Shown here: positions 30,346 through 44,075 of the stretch, one piece after another
Layout: every line of letters begins with the position of its first letter
Position numbering within the stretch: the stretch's first letter is position 1
Origin: Hyaloperonospora brassicae
Taxonomy: Eukaryota; Oomycota; Peronosporomycetes; Peronosporales; Peronosporaceae
Reading direction: 5' to 3'
DNA length: 64,000 nt
NCBI GenBank assembly: GCA_947650285.1
Contig: CANTFL010001487.1
Span: forward strand, 124,001-188,000
The notes under the pieces: model-generated
What the model saw: the letters and a program-made list of their open reading frames with translations, nothing else
The model's database searches: none
Told to the model about the DNA's origin: nothing
Position numbers and translations under genes: made by a program

Positions 30346-31988
30346 GTCACTTTGTCGAAATCACACCATGTCTGCGGAAGACACCATGCGGCAAACCTGA
30401 CTGGACGACAACGTCTCGAACGCATTGCTGCATGTACTATCCACATACAGAAGAACTGCTTTGTACCACTTCCCACAAGCGCAACTTGAATAACACCAAT
30501 CCGTCTTCACGGCGATGCGCATACACTCGCTTCCCACATCTGACGCTCCGATCAATTTTCTCACTTTACACACTATATCATACAGATCGCACAGATCACG
30601 TATGTGAGAGGTGGATATCACACCTATTGAATGCAAGTGTGGCTTGGCACAGGACCTCTGTTTTGCGTCAATATGTAGCTTTGCAACACACGACCCACGA
30701 TTGCTCGGACAATTCCAGGCGCCAAACTTCTCGCCTCCAAAGGCTATTTCGAGCTCGCAAATATGAGTACGTCGTTTATAATGAGTCCAATACAGGCTGG
30801 TAGAAACGATCAATGCTCAGATAGCGCATCAGTTGCGTTGCGCGCCGCCTCACAGATTATGTGTGTCAGGGTGTGAGCCAAGTGTTGCTGGCGTGAACGA
30901 TCGAAATAGGTGAGAGGAGATGTCGCCGTCCGATCGGCTCTGTGCGCGTATTAAATGATGTTCTTGTTGTTAAAACGTAGCGATCAGGCAAGGTGTGTAA
31001 GGTGTATGTTGCGAGTTACAAGCAGCAGCCGTAGTGACGTAGTGTTGCAAGTTACCAGTAGCAGCCGTAGTGATATAGTGTTGCGAGTAGTTTGAAGCGA
31101 TGATATCGTAGATGAAGTGTTGTGGTGGAGCAATGAATACCGTACTTAATCGAATCAGCAGATTGGCGCAGTTGTTTAGCATGTCGAACGCCACTCAGTG
31201 GGTGTGGGTTCGATTCCCGCTGGGTCAAATTGATTGTTGTTGTCCCCTGCGACCTGGTCTTTCGGATGCACCGGAGCTTCGAGCACCCGAAGCTCATCTA
31301 CCAATGTAGCAGCACCTTCATTCCACAAAAACATAGCGGAACGTTTACCGAAACGAATTTCCTACCCTTTCGCTCGCCTCTTCCTTTCGGTCGATTGTAG
31401 AGATAGCGTCAAAAACAATACTACGCGCATATGTCACGACTATCTCTTGCGGTGCTTTTGAAAACAATCCTCGCTTTGTTCGTCATGTCGCGTATGTAGA
31501 TGAAAAGTTGCGCTTTGACCGATCAAGCCTACATTCACCACGAGGTCATCGGTGCGTAACGCTACAAAGCTCATATCAGTGCCGAATACGTGAAGGATGC
31601 TGAAGGTGTGCGATGTAGTGAGTGCGGAGAGAAGTGGAGGGCAGTGTCGGAAAGTGACATTTCGTATCTATCTGGATACAAGATATAGACCGGTTTGGTC
31701 TTCTTGAGTAGTGCTCTTTTGTTCAGTAGATGAGGTCGTTCCAGAATGTTCTGGGCATAGGTGAACGTGTGGCAGTGTCATAGGCTGCAGCACTGAAAAA
31801 GCTCACTTCGCGATCAGAAAGACACTGATGAGGCCAGCGGCGGGGGATGAAACGTGTCTGGCACGCGTGCGTACGCAACGTCTTTTTGTGCTTGTTGGTT
31901 AGTTTGGTGCAGGCAATGTGTAGCGTTCGTGTTTGTGTTTGTGTTTGTGTGTAGTTTGTGTTTTGGTAGGGCTAATATTGGCATCTGA

Positions 31989-32061
31989 GCGCGGCTGGCG
32001 CAATGGATAGCGTATCAGACTTCGAATATGGGGGTTGCGGGTTCGAGTCCCGCGTCGCGTA
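31989..32061 (+). tRNA. tRNA-Arg(TCG), copy 4, anticodon-stem mutation
   Basis: Identical to the other copies except C to A at 32028 (tRNA position 40). This turns the G30-C40 pair of the anticodon stem into a G-A mismatch. The anticodon itself is unchanged; folding and function may be impaired. Confidence 0.9.
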
Positions 32062-33704
32062 GTCACTTTGTCGAAATCACACCATGTCTGCGGAAGACAC
32101 CATGCGGCAAACCTGACTGGACGACAACGTCTCGAACGCATTGCTGCATGTACTATCCACATACAGAAGAACTGCTTTGTACCACTTCCCACAAGCGCAA
32201 CTTGAATAACACCAATCCGTCTTCACGGCGATGCGCATACACTCGCTTCCCACATCTGACGCTCCGATCAATTTTCTCACTTTACACACTATATCATACA
32301 GATCGCACAGATCACGTATGTGAGAGGTGGATATCACACCTATTGAATGCAAGTGTGGCTTGGCACAGGACCTCTGTTTTGCGTCAATATGTAGCTTTGC
32401 AACACACGACCCACGATTGCTCGGACAATTCCAGGCGCCAAACTTCTCGCCTCCAAAGGCTATTTCGAGCTCGCAAATATGAGTACGTCGTTTATAATGA
32501 GTCCAATACAGGCTGGTAGAAACGATCAATGCTCAGATAGCGCATCAGTTGCGTTGCGCGCCGCCTCACAGATTATGTGTGTCAGGGTGTGAGCCAAGTG
32601 TTGCTGGCGTGAACGATCGAAATAGGTGAGAGGAGATGTCGCCGTCCGATCGGCTCTGTGCGCGTATTAAATGATGTTCTTGTTGTTAAAACGTAGCGAT
32701 CAGGCAAGGTGTGTAAGGTGTATGTTGCGAGTTACAAGCAGCAGCCGTAGTGACGTAGTGTTGCAAGTTACCAGTAGCAGCCGTAGTGATATAGTGTTGC
32801 GAGTAGTTTGAAGCGATGATATCGTAGATGAAGTGTTGTGGTGGAGCAATGAATACCGTACTTAATCGAATCAGCAGATTGGCGCAGTTGTTTAGCATGT
32901 CGAACGCCACTCAGTGGGTGTGGGTTCGATTCCCGCTGGGTCAAATTGATTGTTGTTGTCCCCTGCGACCTGGTCTTTCGGATGCACCGGAGCTTCGAGC
33001 ACCCGAAGCTCATCTACCAATGTAGCAGCACCTTCATTCCACAAAAACATAGCGGAACGTTTACCGAAACGAATTTCCTACCCTTTCGCTCGCCTCTTCC
33101 TTTCGGTCGATTGTAGAGATAGCGTCAAAAACAATACTACGCGCATATGTCACGACTATCTCTTGCGGTGCTTTTGAAAACAATCCTCGCTTTGTTCGTC
33201 ATGTCGCGTATGTAGATGAAAAGTTGCGCTTTGACCGATCAAGCCTACATTCACCACGAGGTCATCGGTGCGTAACGCTACAAAGCTCATATCAGTGCCG
33301 AATACGTGAAGGATGCTGAAGGTGTGCGATGTAGTGAGTGCGGAGAGAAGTGGAGGGCAGTGTCGGAAAGTGACATTTCGTATCTATCTGGATACAAGAT
33401 ATAGACCGGTTTGGTCTTCTTGAGTAGTGCTCTTTTGTTCAGTAGATGAGGTCGTTCCAGAATGTTCTGGGCATAGGTGAACGTGTGGCAGTGTCATAGG
33501 CTGCAGCACTGAAAAAGCTCACTTCGCGATCAGAAAGACACTGATGAGGCCAGCGGCGGGGGATGAAACGTGTCTGGCACGCGTGCGTACGCAACGTCTT
33601 TTTGTGCTTGTTGGTTAGTTTGGTGCAGGCAATGTGTAGCGTTCGTGTTTGTGTTTGTGTTTGTGTGTAGTTTGTGTTTTGGTAGGGCTAATATTGGCAT
33701 CTGA

Positions 33705-33777
33705 GCGCGGCTGGCGCAATGGATAGCGTATCAGACTTCGAATCTGGGGGTTGCGGGTTCGAGTCCCGCGTCGCGTA
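33705..33777 (+). tRNA. tRNA-Arg(TCG), copy 5
   Basis: Sequence identical to copy 1. Confidence 0.95.
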
Positions 33778-35420
33778 GTCACTTTGTCGAAATCACACCA
33801 TGTCTGCGGAAGACACCATGCGGCAAACCTGACTGGACGACAACGTCTCGAACGCATTGCTGCATGTACTATCCACATACAGAAGAACTGCTTTGTACCA
33901 CTTCCCACAAGCGCAACTTGAATAACACCAATCCGTCTTCACGGCGATGCGCATACACTCGCTTCCCACATCTGACGCTCCGATCAATTTTCTCACTTTA
34001 CACACTATATCATACAGATCGCACAGATCACGTATGTGAGAGGTGGATATCACACCTATTGAATGCAAGTGTGGCTTGGCACAGGACCTCTGTTTTGCGT
34101 CAATATGTAGCTTTGCAACACACGACCCACGATTGCTCGGACAATTCCAGGCGCCAAACTTCTCGCCTCCAAAGGCTATTTCGAGCTCGCAAATATGAGT
34201 ACGTCGTTTATAATGAGTCCAATACAGGCTGGTAGAAACGATCAATGCTCAGATAGCGCATCAGTTGCGTTGCGCGCCGCCTCACAGATTATGTGTGTCA
34301 GGGTGTGAGCCAAGTGTTGCTGGCGTGAACGATCGAAATAGGTGAGAGGAGATGTCGCCGTCCGATCGGCTCTGTGCGCGTATTAAATGATGTTCTTGTT
34401 GTTAAAACGTAGCGATCAGGCAAGGTGTGTAAGGTGTATGTTGCGAGTTACAAGCAGCAGCCGTAGTGACGTAGTGTTGCAAGTTACCAGTAGCAGCCGT
34501 AGTGATATAGTGTTGCGAGTAGTTTGAAGCGATGATATCGTAGATGAAGTGTTGTGGTGGAGCAATGAATACCGTACTTAATCGAATCAGCAGATTGGCG
34601 CAGTTGTTTAGCATGTCGAACGCCACTCAGTGGGTGTGGGTTCGATTCCCGCTGGGTCAAATTGATTGTTGTTGTCCCCTGCGACCTGGTCTTTCGGATG
34701 CACCGGAGCTTCGAGCACCCGAAGCTCATCTACCAATGTAGCAGCACCTTCATTCCACAAAAACATAGCGGAACGTTTACCGAAACGAATTTCCTACCCT
34801 TTCGCTCGCCTCTTCCTTTCGGTCGATTGTAGAGATAGCGTCAAAAACAATACTACGCGCATATGTCACGACTATCTCTTGCGGTGCTTTTGAAAACAAT
34901 CCTCGCTTTGTTCGTCATGTCGCGTATGTAGATGAAAAGTTGCGCTTTGACCGATCAAGCCTACATTCACCACGAGGTCATCGGTGCGTAACGCTACAAA
35001 GCTCATATCAGTGCCGAATACGTGAAGGATGCTGAAGGTGTGCGATGTAGTGAGTGCGGAGAGAAGTGGAGGGCAGTGTCGGAAAGTGACATTTCGTATC
35101 TATCTGGATACAAGATATAGACCGGTTTGGTCTTCTTGAGTAGTGCTCTTTTGTTCAGTAGATGAGGTCGTTCCAGAATGTTCTGGGCATAGGTGAACGT
35201 GTGGCAGTGTCATAGGCTGCAGCACTGAAAAAGCTCACTTCGCGATCAGAAAGACACTGATGAGGCCAGCGGCGGGGGATGAAACGTGTCTGGCACGCGT
35301 GCGTACGCAACGTCTTTTTGTGCTTGTTGGTTAGTTTGGTGCAGGCAATGTGTAGCGTTCGTGTTTGTGTTTGTGTTTGTGTGTAGTTTGTGTTTTGGTA
35401 GGGCTAATATTGGCATCTGA

Positions 35421-35493
35421 GCGCGGCTGGCGCAATGGATAGCGTATCAGACTTCGAATCTGGGGGTTGCGGGTTCGAGTCCCGCGTCGCGTA
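35421..35493 (+). tRNA. tRNA-Arg(TCG), copy 6
   Basis: Sequence identical to copy 1. Confidence 0.95.
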
Positions 35494-37136
35494 GTCACTT
35501 TGTCGAAATCACACCATGTCTGCGGAAGACACCATGCGGCAAACCTGACTGGACGACAACGTCTCGAACGCATTGCTGCATGTACTATCCACATACAGAA
35601 GAACTGCTTTGTACCACTTCCCACAAGCGCAACTTGAATAACACCAATCCGTCTTCACGGCGATGCGCATACACTCGCTTCCCACATCTGACGCTCCGAT
35701 CAATTTTCTCACTTTACACACTATATCATACAGATCGCACAGATCACGTATGTGAGAGGTGGATATCACACCTATTGAATGCAAGTGTGGCTTGGCACAG
35801 GACCTCTGTTTTGCGTCAATATGTAGCTTTGCAACACACGACCCACGATTGCTCGGACAATTCCAGGCGCCAAACTTCTCGCCTCCAAAGGCTATTTCGA
35901 GCTCGCAAATATGAGTACGTCGTTTATAATGAGTCCAATACAGGCTGGTAGAAACGATCAATGCTCAGATAGCGCATCAGTTGCGTTGCGCGCCGCCTCA
36001 CAGATTATGTGTGTCAGGGTGTGAGCCAAGTGTTGCTGGCGTGAACGATCGAAATAGGTGAGAGGAGATGTCGCCGTCCGATCGGCTCTGTGCGCGTATT
36101 AAATGATGTTCTTGTTGTTAAAACGTAGCGATCAGGCAAGGTGTGTAAGGTGTATGTTGCGAGTTACAAGCAGCAGCCGTAGTGACGTAGTGTTGCAAGT
36201 TACCAGTAGCAGCCGTAGTGATATAGTGTTGCGAGTAGTTTGAAGCGATGATATCGTAGATGAAGTGTTGTGGTGGAGCAATGAATACCGTACTTAATCG
36301 AATCAGCAGATTGGCGCAGTTGTTTAGCATGTCGAACGCCACTCAGTGGGTGTGGGTTCGATTCCCGCTGGGTCAAATTGATTGTTGTTGTCCCCTGCGA
36401 CCTGGTCTTTCGGATGCACCGGAGCTTCGAGCACCCGAAGCTCATCTACCAATGTAGCAGCACCTTCATTCCACAAAAACATAGCGGAACGTTTACCGAA
36501 ACGAATTTCCTACCCTTTCGCTCGCCTCTTCCTTTCGGTCGATTGTAGAGATAGCGTCAAAAACAATACTACGCGCATATGTCACGACTATCTCTTGCGG
36601 TGCTTTTGAAAACAATCCTCGCTTTGTTCGTCATGTCGCGTATGTAGATGAAAAGTTGCGCTTTGACCGATCAAGCCTACATTCACCACGAGGTCATCGG
36701 TGCGTAACGCTACAAAGCTCATATCAGTGCCGAATACGTGAAGGATGCTGAAGGTGTGCGATGTAGTGAGTGCGGAGAGAAGTGGAGGGCAGTGTCGGAA
36801 AGTGACATTTCGTATCTATCTGGATACAAGATATAGACCGGTTTGGTCTTCTTGAGTAGTGCTCTTTTGTTCAGTAGATGAGGTCGTTCCAGAATGTTCT
36901 GGGCATAGGTGAACGTGTGGCAGTGTCATAGGCTGCAGCACTGAAAAAGCTCACTTCGCGATCAGAAAGACACTGATGAGGCCAGCGGCGGGGGATGAAA
37001 CGTGTCTGGCACGCGTGCGTACGCAACGTCTTTTTGTGCTTGTTGGTTAGTTTGGTGCAGGCAATGTGTAGCGTTCGTGTTTGTGTTTGTGTTTGTGTGT
37101 AGTTTGTGTTTTGGTAGGGCTAATATTGGCATCTGA

Positions 37137-37209
37137 GCGCGGCTGGCGCAATGGATAGCGTATCAGACTTCGAATCTGGGGGTTGCGGGTTCGAGTCCCG
37201 CGTCGCGTA
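37137..37209 (+). tRNA. tRNA-Arg(TCG), copy 7
   Basis: Sequence identical to copy 1. Confidence 0.95.
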
Positions 37210-38852
37210 GTCACTTTGTCGAAATCACACCATGTCTGCGGAAGACACCATGCGGCAAACCTGACTGGACGACAACGTCTCGAACGCATTGCTGCATGTA
37301 CTATCCACATACAGAAGAACTGCTTTGTACCACTTCCCACAAGCGCAACTTGAATAACACCAATCCGTCTTCACGGCGATGCGCATACACTCGCTTCCCA
37401 CATCTGACGCTCCGATCAATTTTCTCACTTTACACACTATATCATACAGATCGCACAGATCACGTATGTGAGAGGTGGATATCACACCTATTGAATGCAA
37501 GTGTGGCTTGGCACAGGACCTCTGTTTTGCGTCAATATGTAGCTTTGCAACACACGACCCACGATTGCTCGGACAATTCCAGGCGCCAAACTTCTCGCCT
37601 CCAAAGGCTATTTCGAGCTCGCAAATATGAGTACGTCGTTTATAATGAGTCCAATACAGGCTGGTAGAAACGATCAATGCTCAGATAGCGCATCAGTTGC
37701 GTTGCGCGCCGCCTCACAGATTATGTGTGTCAGGGTGTGAGCCAAGTGTTGCTGGCGTGAACGATCGAAATAGGTGAGAGGAGATGTCGCCGTCCGATCG
37801 GCTCTGTGCGCGTATTAAATGATGTTCTTGTTGTTAAAACGTAGCGATCAGGCAAGGTGTGTAAGGTGTATGTTGCGAGTTACAAGCAGCAGCCGTAGTG
37901 ACGTAGTGTTGCAAGTTACCAGTAGCAGCCGTAGTGATATAGTGTTGCGAGTAGTTTGAAGCGATGATATCGTAGATGAAGTGTTGTGGTGGAGCAATGA
38001 ATACCGTACTTAATCGAATCAGCAGATTGGCGCAGTTGTTTAGCATGTCGAACGCCACTCAGTGGGTGTGGGTTCGATTCCCGCTGGGTCAAATTGATTG
38101 TTGTTGTCCCCTGCGACCTGGTCTTTCGGATGCACCGGAGCTTCGAGCACCCGAAGCTCATCTACCAATGTAGCAGCACCTTCATTCCACAAAAACATAG
38201 CGGAACGTTTACCGAAACGAATTTCCTACCCTTTCGCTCGCCTCTTCCTTTCGGTCGATTGTAGAGATAGCGTCAAAAACAATACTACGCGCATATGTCA
38301 CGACTATCTCTTGCGGTGCTTTTGAAAACAATCCTCGCTTTGTTCGTCATGTCGCGTATGTAGATGAAAAGTTGCGCTTTGACCGATCAAGCCTACATTC
38401 ACCACGAGGTCATCGGTGCGTAACGCTACAAAGCTCATATCAGTGCCGAATACGTGAAGGATGCTGAAGGTGTGCGATGTAGTGAGTGCGGAGAGAAGTG
38501 GAGGGCAGTGTCGGAAAGTGACATTTCGTATCTATCTGGATACAAGATATAGACCGGTTTGGTCTTCTTGAGTAGTGCTCTTTTGTTCAGTAGATGAGGT
38601 CGTTCCAGAATGTTCTGGGCATAGGTGAACGTGTGGCAGTGTCATAGGCTGCAGCACTGAAAAAGCTCACTTCGCGATCAGAAAGACACTGATGAGGCCA
38701 GCGGCGGGGGATGAAACGTGTCTGGCACGCGTGCGTACGCAACGTCTTTTTGTGCTTGTTGGTTAGTTTGGTGCAGGCAATGTGTAGCGTTCGTGTTTGT
38801 GTTTGTGTTTGTGTGTAGTTTGTGTTTTGGTAGGGCTAATATTGGCATCTGA

Positions 38853-38925
38853 GCGCGGCTGGCGCAATGGATAGCGTATCAGACTTCGAATCTGGGGGTT
38901 GCGGGTTCGAGTCCCGCGTCGCGTA
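38853..38925 (+). tRNA. tRNA-Arg(TCG), copy 8
   Basis: Sequence identical to copy 1. This is the last unit with GGCTAATATTGG upstream. Confidence 0.95.
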
Positions 38926-40568
38926 GTCACTTTGTCGAAATCACACCATGTCTGCGGAAGACACCATGCGGCAAACCTGACTGGACGACAACGTCTCGAA
39001 CGCATTGCTGCATGTACTATCCACATACAGAAGAACTGCTTTGTACCACTTCCCACAAGCGCAACTTGAATAACACCAATCCGTCTTCACGGCGATGCGC
39101 ATACACTCGCTTCCCACATCTGACGCTCCGATCAATTTTCTCACTTTACACACTATATCATACAGATCGCACAGATCACGTATGTGAGAGGTGGATATCA
39201 CACCTATTGAATGCAAGTGTGGCTTGGCACAGGACCTCTGTTTTGCGTCAATATGTAGCTTTGCAACACACGACCCACGATTGCTCGGACAATTCCAGGC
39301 GCCAAACTTCTCGCCTCCAAAGGCTATTTCGAGCTCGCAAATATGAGTACGTCGTTTATAATGAGTCCAATACAGGCTGGTAGAAACGATCAATGCTCAG
39401 ATAGCGCATCAGTTGCGTTGCGCGCCGCCTCACAGATTATGTGTGTCAGGGTGTGAGCCAAGTGTTGCTGGCGTGAACGATCGAAATAGGTGAGAGGAGA
39501 TGTCGCCGTCCGATCGGCTCTGTGCGCGTATTAAATGATGTTCTTGTTGTTAAAACGTAGCGATCAGGCAAGGTGTGTAAGGTGTATGTTGCGAGTTACA
39601 AGCAGCAGCCGTAGTGACGTAGTGTTGCAAGTTACCAGTAGCAGCCGTAGTGATATAGTGTTGCGAGTAGTTTGAAGCGATGATATCGTAGATGAAGTGT
39701 TGTGGTGGAGCAATGAATACCGTACTTAATCGAATCAGCAGATTGGCGCAGTTGTTTAGCATGTCGAACGCCACTCAGTGGGTGTGGGTTCGATTCCCGC
39801 TGGGTCAAATTGATTGTTGTTGTCCCCTGCGACCTGGTCTTTCGGATGCACCGGAGCTTCGAGCACCCGAAGCTCATCTACCAATGTAGCAGCACCTTCA
39901 TTCCACAAAAACATAGCGGAACGTTTACCGAAACGAATTTCCTACCCTTTCGCTCGCCTCTTCCTTTCGGTCGATTGTAGAGATAGCGTCAAAAACAATA
40001 CTACGCGCATATGTCACGACTATCTCTTGCGGTGCTTTTGAAAACAATCCTCGCTTTGTTCGTCATGTCGCGTATGTAGATGAAAAGTTGCGCTTTGACC
40101 GATCAAGCCTACATTCACCACGAGGTCATCGGTGCGTAACGCTACAAAGCTCATATCAGTGCCGAATACGTGAAGGATGCTGAAGGTGTGCGATGTAGTG
40201 AGTGCGGAGAGAAGTGGAGGGCAGTGTCGGAAAGTGACATTTCGTATCTATCTGGATACAAGATATAGACCGGTTTGGTCTTCTTGAGTAGTGCTCTTTT
40301 GTTCAGTAGATGAGGTCGTTCCAGAATGTTCTGGGCATAGGTGAACGTGTGGCAGTGTCATAGGCTGCAGCACTGAAAAAGCTCACTTCGCGATCAGAAA
40401 GACACTGATGAGGCCAGCGGCGGGGGATGAAACGTGTCTGGCACGCGTGCGTACGCAACGTCTTTTTGTGCTTGTTGGTTAGTTTGGTGCAGGCAATGTG
40501 TAGCGTTCGTGTTTGTGTTTGTGTTTGTGTGTAGTTTGTGTTTTGGTAGGGCTAATTTTGGCATCTGA

Positions 40569-40641
40569 GCGCGGCTGGCGCAATGGATAGCGTATCAGAC
40601 TTCGAATCTGGGGGTTGCGGGTTCGAGTCCCGCGTCGCGTA
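40569..40641 (+). tRNA. tRNA-Arg(TCG), copy 9
   Basis: Sequence identical to copy 1. The upstream flank changes to GGCTAATTTTGG from here to the end of the array. Confidence 0.95.
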
Positions 40642-42285
40642 GTCACTTTGTCGAAATCACACCATGTCTGCGGAAGACACCATGCGGCAAACCTGACTGG
40701 ACGACAACGTCTCGAACGCATTGCTGCATGTACTATCCACATACAGAAGAACTGCTTTGTACCACTTCCCACAAGCGCAACTTGAATAACACCAATCCGT
40801 CTTCACGGCGATGCGCATACACTCGCTTCCCACATCTGACGCTCCGATCAATTTTCTCACTTTACACACTATATCATACAGATCGCACAGATCACGTATG
40901 TGAGAGGTGGATATCACACCTATTGAATGCAAGTGTGGCTTGGCACAGGACCTCTGTTTTGCGTCAATATGTAGCTTTGCAACACACGACCCACGATTGC
41001 TCGGACAATTCCAGGCGCCAAACTTCTCGCCTCCAAAGGCTATTTCGAGCTCGCAAATATGAGTACGTCGTTTATAATGAGTCCAATACAGGCTGGTAGA
41101 AACGATCAATGCTCAGATAGCGCATCAGTTGCGTTGCGCGCCGCCTCACAGATTATGTGTGTCAGGGTGTGAGCCAAGTGTTGCTGGCGTGAACGATCGA
41201 AATAGGTGAGAGGAGATGTCGCCGTCCGATCGGCTCTGTGCGCGTATTAAATGATGTTCTTGTTGTTAAAACGTAGCGATCAGGCAAGGTGTGTAAGGTG
41301 TATGTTGCGAGTTACAAGCAGCAGCCGTAGTGACGTAGTGTTGCAAGTTACCAGTAGCAGCCGTAGTGATATAGTGTTGCGAGTAGTTTGAAGCGATGAT
41401 ATCGTAGATGAAGTGTTGTGGTGGAGCAATGAATACCGTACTTAATCGAATCAGCAGATTGGCGCAGTTGTTTAGCATGTCGAACGCCACTCAGTGGGTG
41501 TGGGTTCGATTCCCGCTGTGGTCAAATTGATTGTTGTTGTCCCCTGCGACCTGGTCTTTCGGATGCACCGGAGCTTCGAGCACCCGAAGCTCATCTACCA
41601 ATGTAGCAGCACCTTCATTCCACAAAAACATAGCGGAACGTTTACCGAAACGAATTTCCTACCCTTTCGCTCGCCTCTTCCTTTCGGTCGATTGTAGAGA
41701 TAGCGTCAAAAACAATACTACGCGCATATGTCACGACTATCTCTTGCGGTGCTTTTGAAAACAATCCTCGCTTTGTTCGTCATGTCGCGTATGTAGATGA
41801 AAAGTTGCGCTTTGACCGATCAAGCCTACATTCACCACGAGGTCATCGGTGCGTAACGCTACAAAGCTCATATCAGTGCCGAATACGTGAAGGATGCTGA
41901 AGGTGTGCGATGTAGTGAGTGCGGAGAGAAGTGGAGGGCAGTGTCGGAAAGTGACATTTCGTATCTATCTGGATACAAGATATAGACCGGTTTGGTCTTC
42001 TTGAGTAGTGCTCTTTTGTTCAGTAGATGAGGTCGTTCCAGAATGTTCTGGGCATAGGTGAACGTGTGGCAGTGTCATAGGCTGCAGCACTGAAAAAGCT
42101 CACTTCGCGATCAGAAAGACACTGATGAGGCCAGCGGCGGGGGATGAAACGTGTCTGGCACGCGTGCGTACGCAACGTCTTTTTGTGCTTGTTGGTTAGT
42201 TTGGTGCAGGCAATGTGTAGCGTTCGTGTTTGTGTTTGTGTTTGTGTGTAGTTTGTGTTTTGGTAGGGCTAATTTTGGCATCTGA

Positions 42286-42358
42286 GCGCGGCTGGCGCAA
42301 TGGATAGCGTATCAGACTTCGAATCTGGGGGTTGCGGGTTCGAGTCCCGCGTCGCGTA
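42286..42358 (+). tRNA. tRNA-Arg(TCG), copy 10
   Basis: Sequence identical to copy 1; the unit is 1717 bp because of the extra base in the tRNA-like copy before it. Confidence 0.95.
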
Positions 42359-44002
42359 GTCACTTTGTCGAAATCACACCATGTCTGCGGAAGACACCAT
42401 GCGGCAAACCTGACTGGACGACAACGTCTCGAACGCATTGCTGCATGTACTATCCACATACAGAAGAACTGCTTTGTACCACTTCCCACAAGCGCAACTT
42501 GAATAACACCAATCCGTCTTCACGGCGATGCGCATACACTCGCTTCCCACATCTGACGCTCCGATCAATTTTCTCACTTTACACACTATATCATACAGAT
42601 CGCACAGATCACGTATGTGAGAGGTGGATATCACACCTATTGAATGCAAGTGTGGCTTGGCACAGGACCTCTGTTTTGCGTCAATATGTAGCTTTGCAAC
42701 ACACGACCCACGATTGCTCGGACAATTCCAGGCGCCAAACTTCTCGCCTCCAAAGGCTATTTCGAGCTCGCAAATATGAGTACGTCGTTTATAATGAGTC
42801 CAATACAGGCTGGTAGAAACGATCAATGCTCAGATAGCGCATCAGTTGCGTTGCGCGCCGCCTCACAGATTATGTGTGTCAGGGTGTGAGCCAAGTGTTG
42901 CTGGCGTGAACGATCGAAATAGGTGAGAGGAGATGTCGCCGTCCGATCGGCTCTGTGCGCGTATTAAATGATGTTCTTGTTGTTAAAACGTAGCGATCAG
43001 GCAAGGTGTGTAAGGTGTATGTTGCGAGTTACAAGCAGCAGCCGTAGTGACGTAGTGTTGCAAGTTACCAGTAGCAGCCGTAGTGATATAGTGTTGCGAG
43101 TAGTTTGAAGCGATGATATCGTAGATGAAGTGTTGTGGTGGAGCAATGAATACCGTACTTAATCGAATCAGCAGATTGGCGCAGTTGTTTAGCATGTCGA
43201 ACGCCACTCAGTGGGTGTGGGTTCGATTCCCGCTGTGGTCAAATTGATTGTTGTTGTCCCCTGCGACCTGGTCTTTCGGATGCACCGGAGCTTCGAGCAC
43301 CCGAAGCTCATCTACCAATGTAGCAGCACCTTCATTCCACAAAAACATAGCGGAACGTTTACCGAAACGAATTTCCTACCCTTTCGCTCGCCTCTTCCTT
43401 TCGGTCGATTGTAGAGATAGCGTCAAAAACAATACTACGCGCATATGTCACGACTATCTCTTGCGGTGCTTTTGAAAACAATCCTCGCTTTGTTCGTCAT
43501 GTCGCGTATGTAGATGAAAAGTTGCGCTTTGACCGATCAAGCCTACATTCACCACGAGGTCATCGGTGCGTAACGCTACAAAGCTCATATCAGTGCCGAA
43601 TACGTGAAGGATGCTGAAGGTGTGCGATGTAGTGAGTGCGGAGAGAAGTGGAGGGCAGTGTCGGAAAGTGACATTTCGTATCTATCTGGATACAAGATAT
43701 AGACCGGTTTGGTCTTCTTGAGTAGTGCTCTTTTGTTCAGTAGATGAGGTCGTTCCAGAATGTTCTGGGCATAGGTGAACGTGTGGCAGTGTCATAGGCT
43801 GCAGCACTGAAAAAGCTCACTTCGCGATCAGAAAGACACTGATGAGGCCAGCGGCGGGGGATGAAACGTGTCTGGCACGCGTGCGTACGCAACGTCTTTT
43901 TGTGCTTGTTGGTTAGTTTGGTGCAGGCAATGTGTAGCGTTCGTGTTTGTGTTTGTGTTTGTGTGTAGTTTGTGTTTTGGTAGGGCTAATTTTGGCATCT
44001 GA

Positions 44003-44075
44003 GCGCGGCTGGCGCAATGGATAGCGTATCAGACTTCGAATCTGGGGGTTGCGGGTTCGAGTCCCGCGTCGCGTA
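44003..44075 (+). tRNA. tRNA-Arg(TCG), copy 11
   Basis: Sequence identical to copy 1. Confidence 0.95.
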
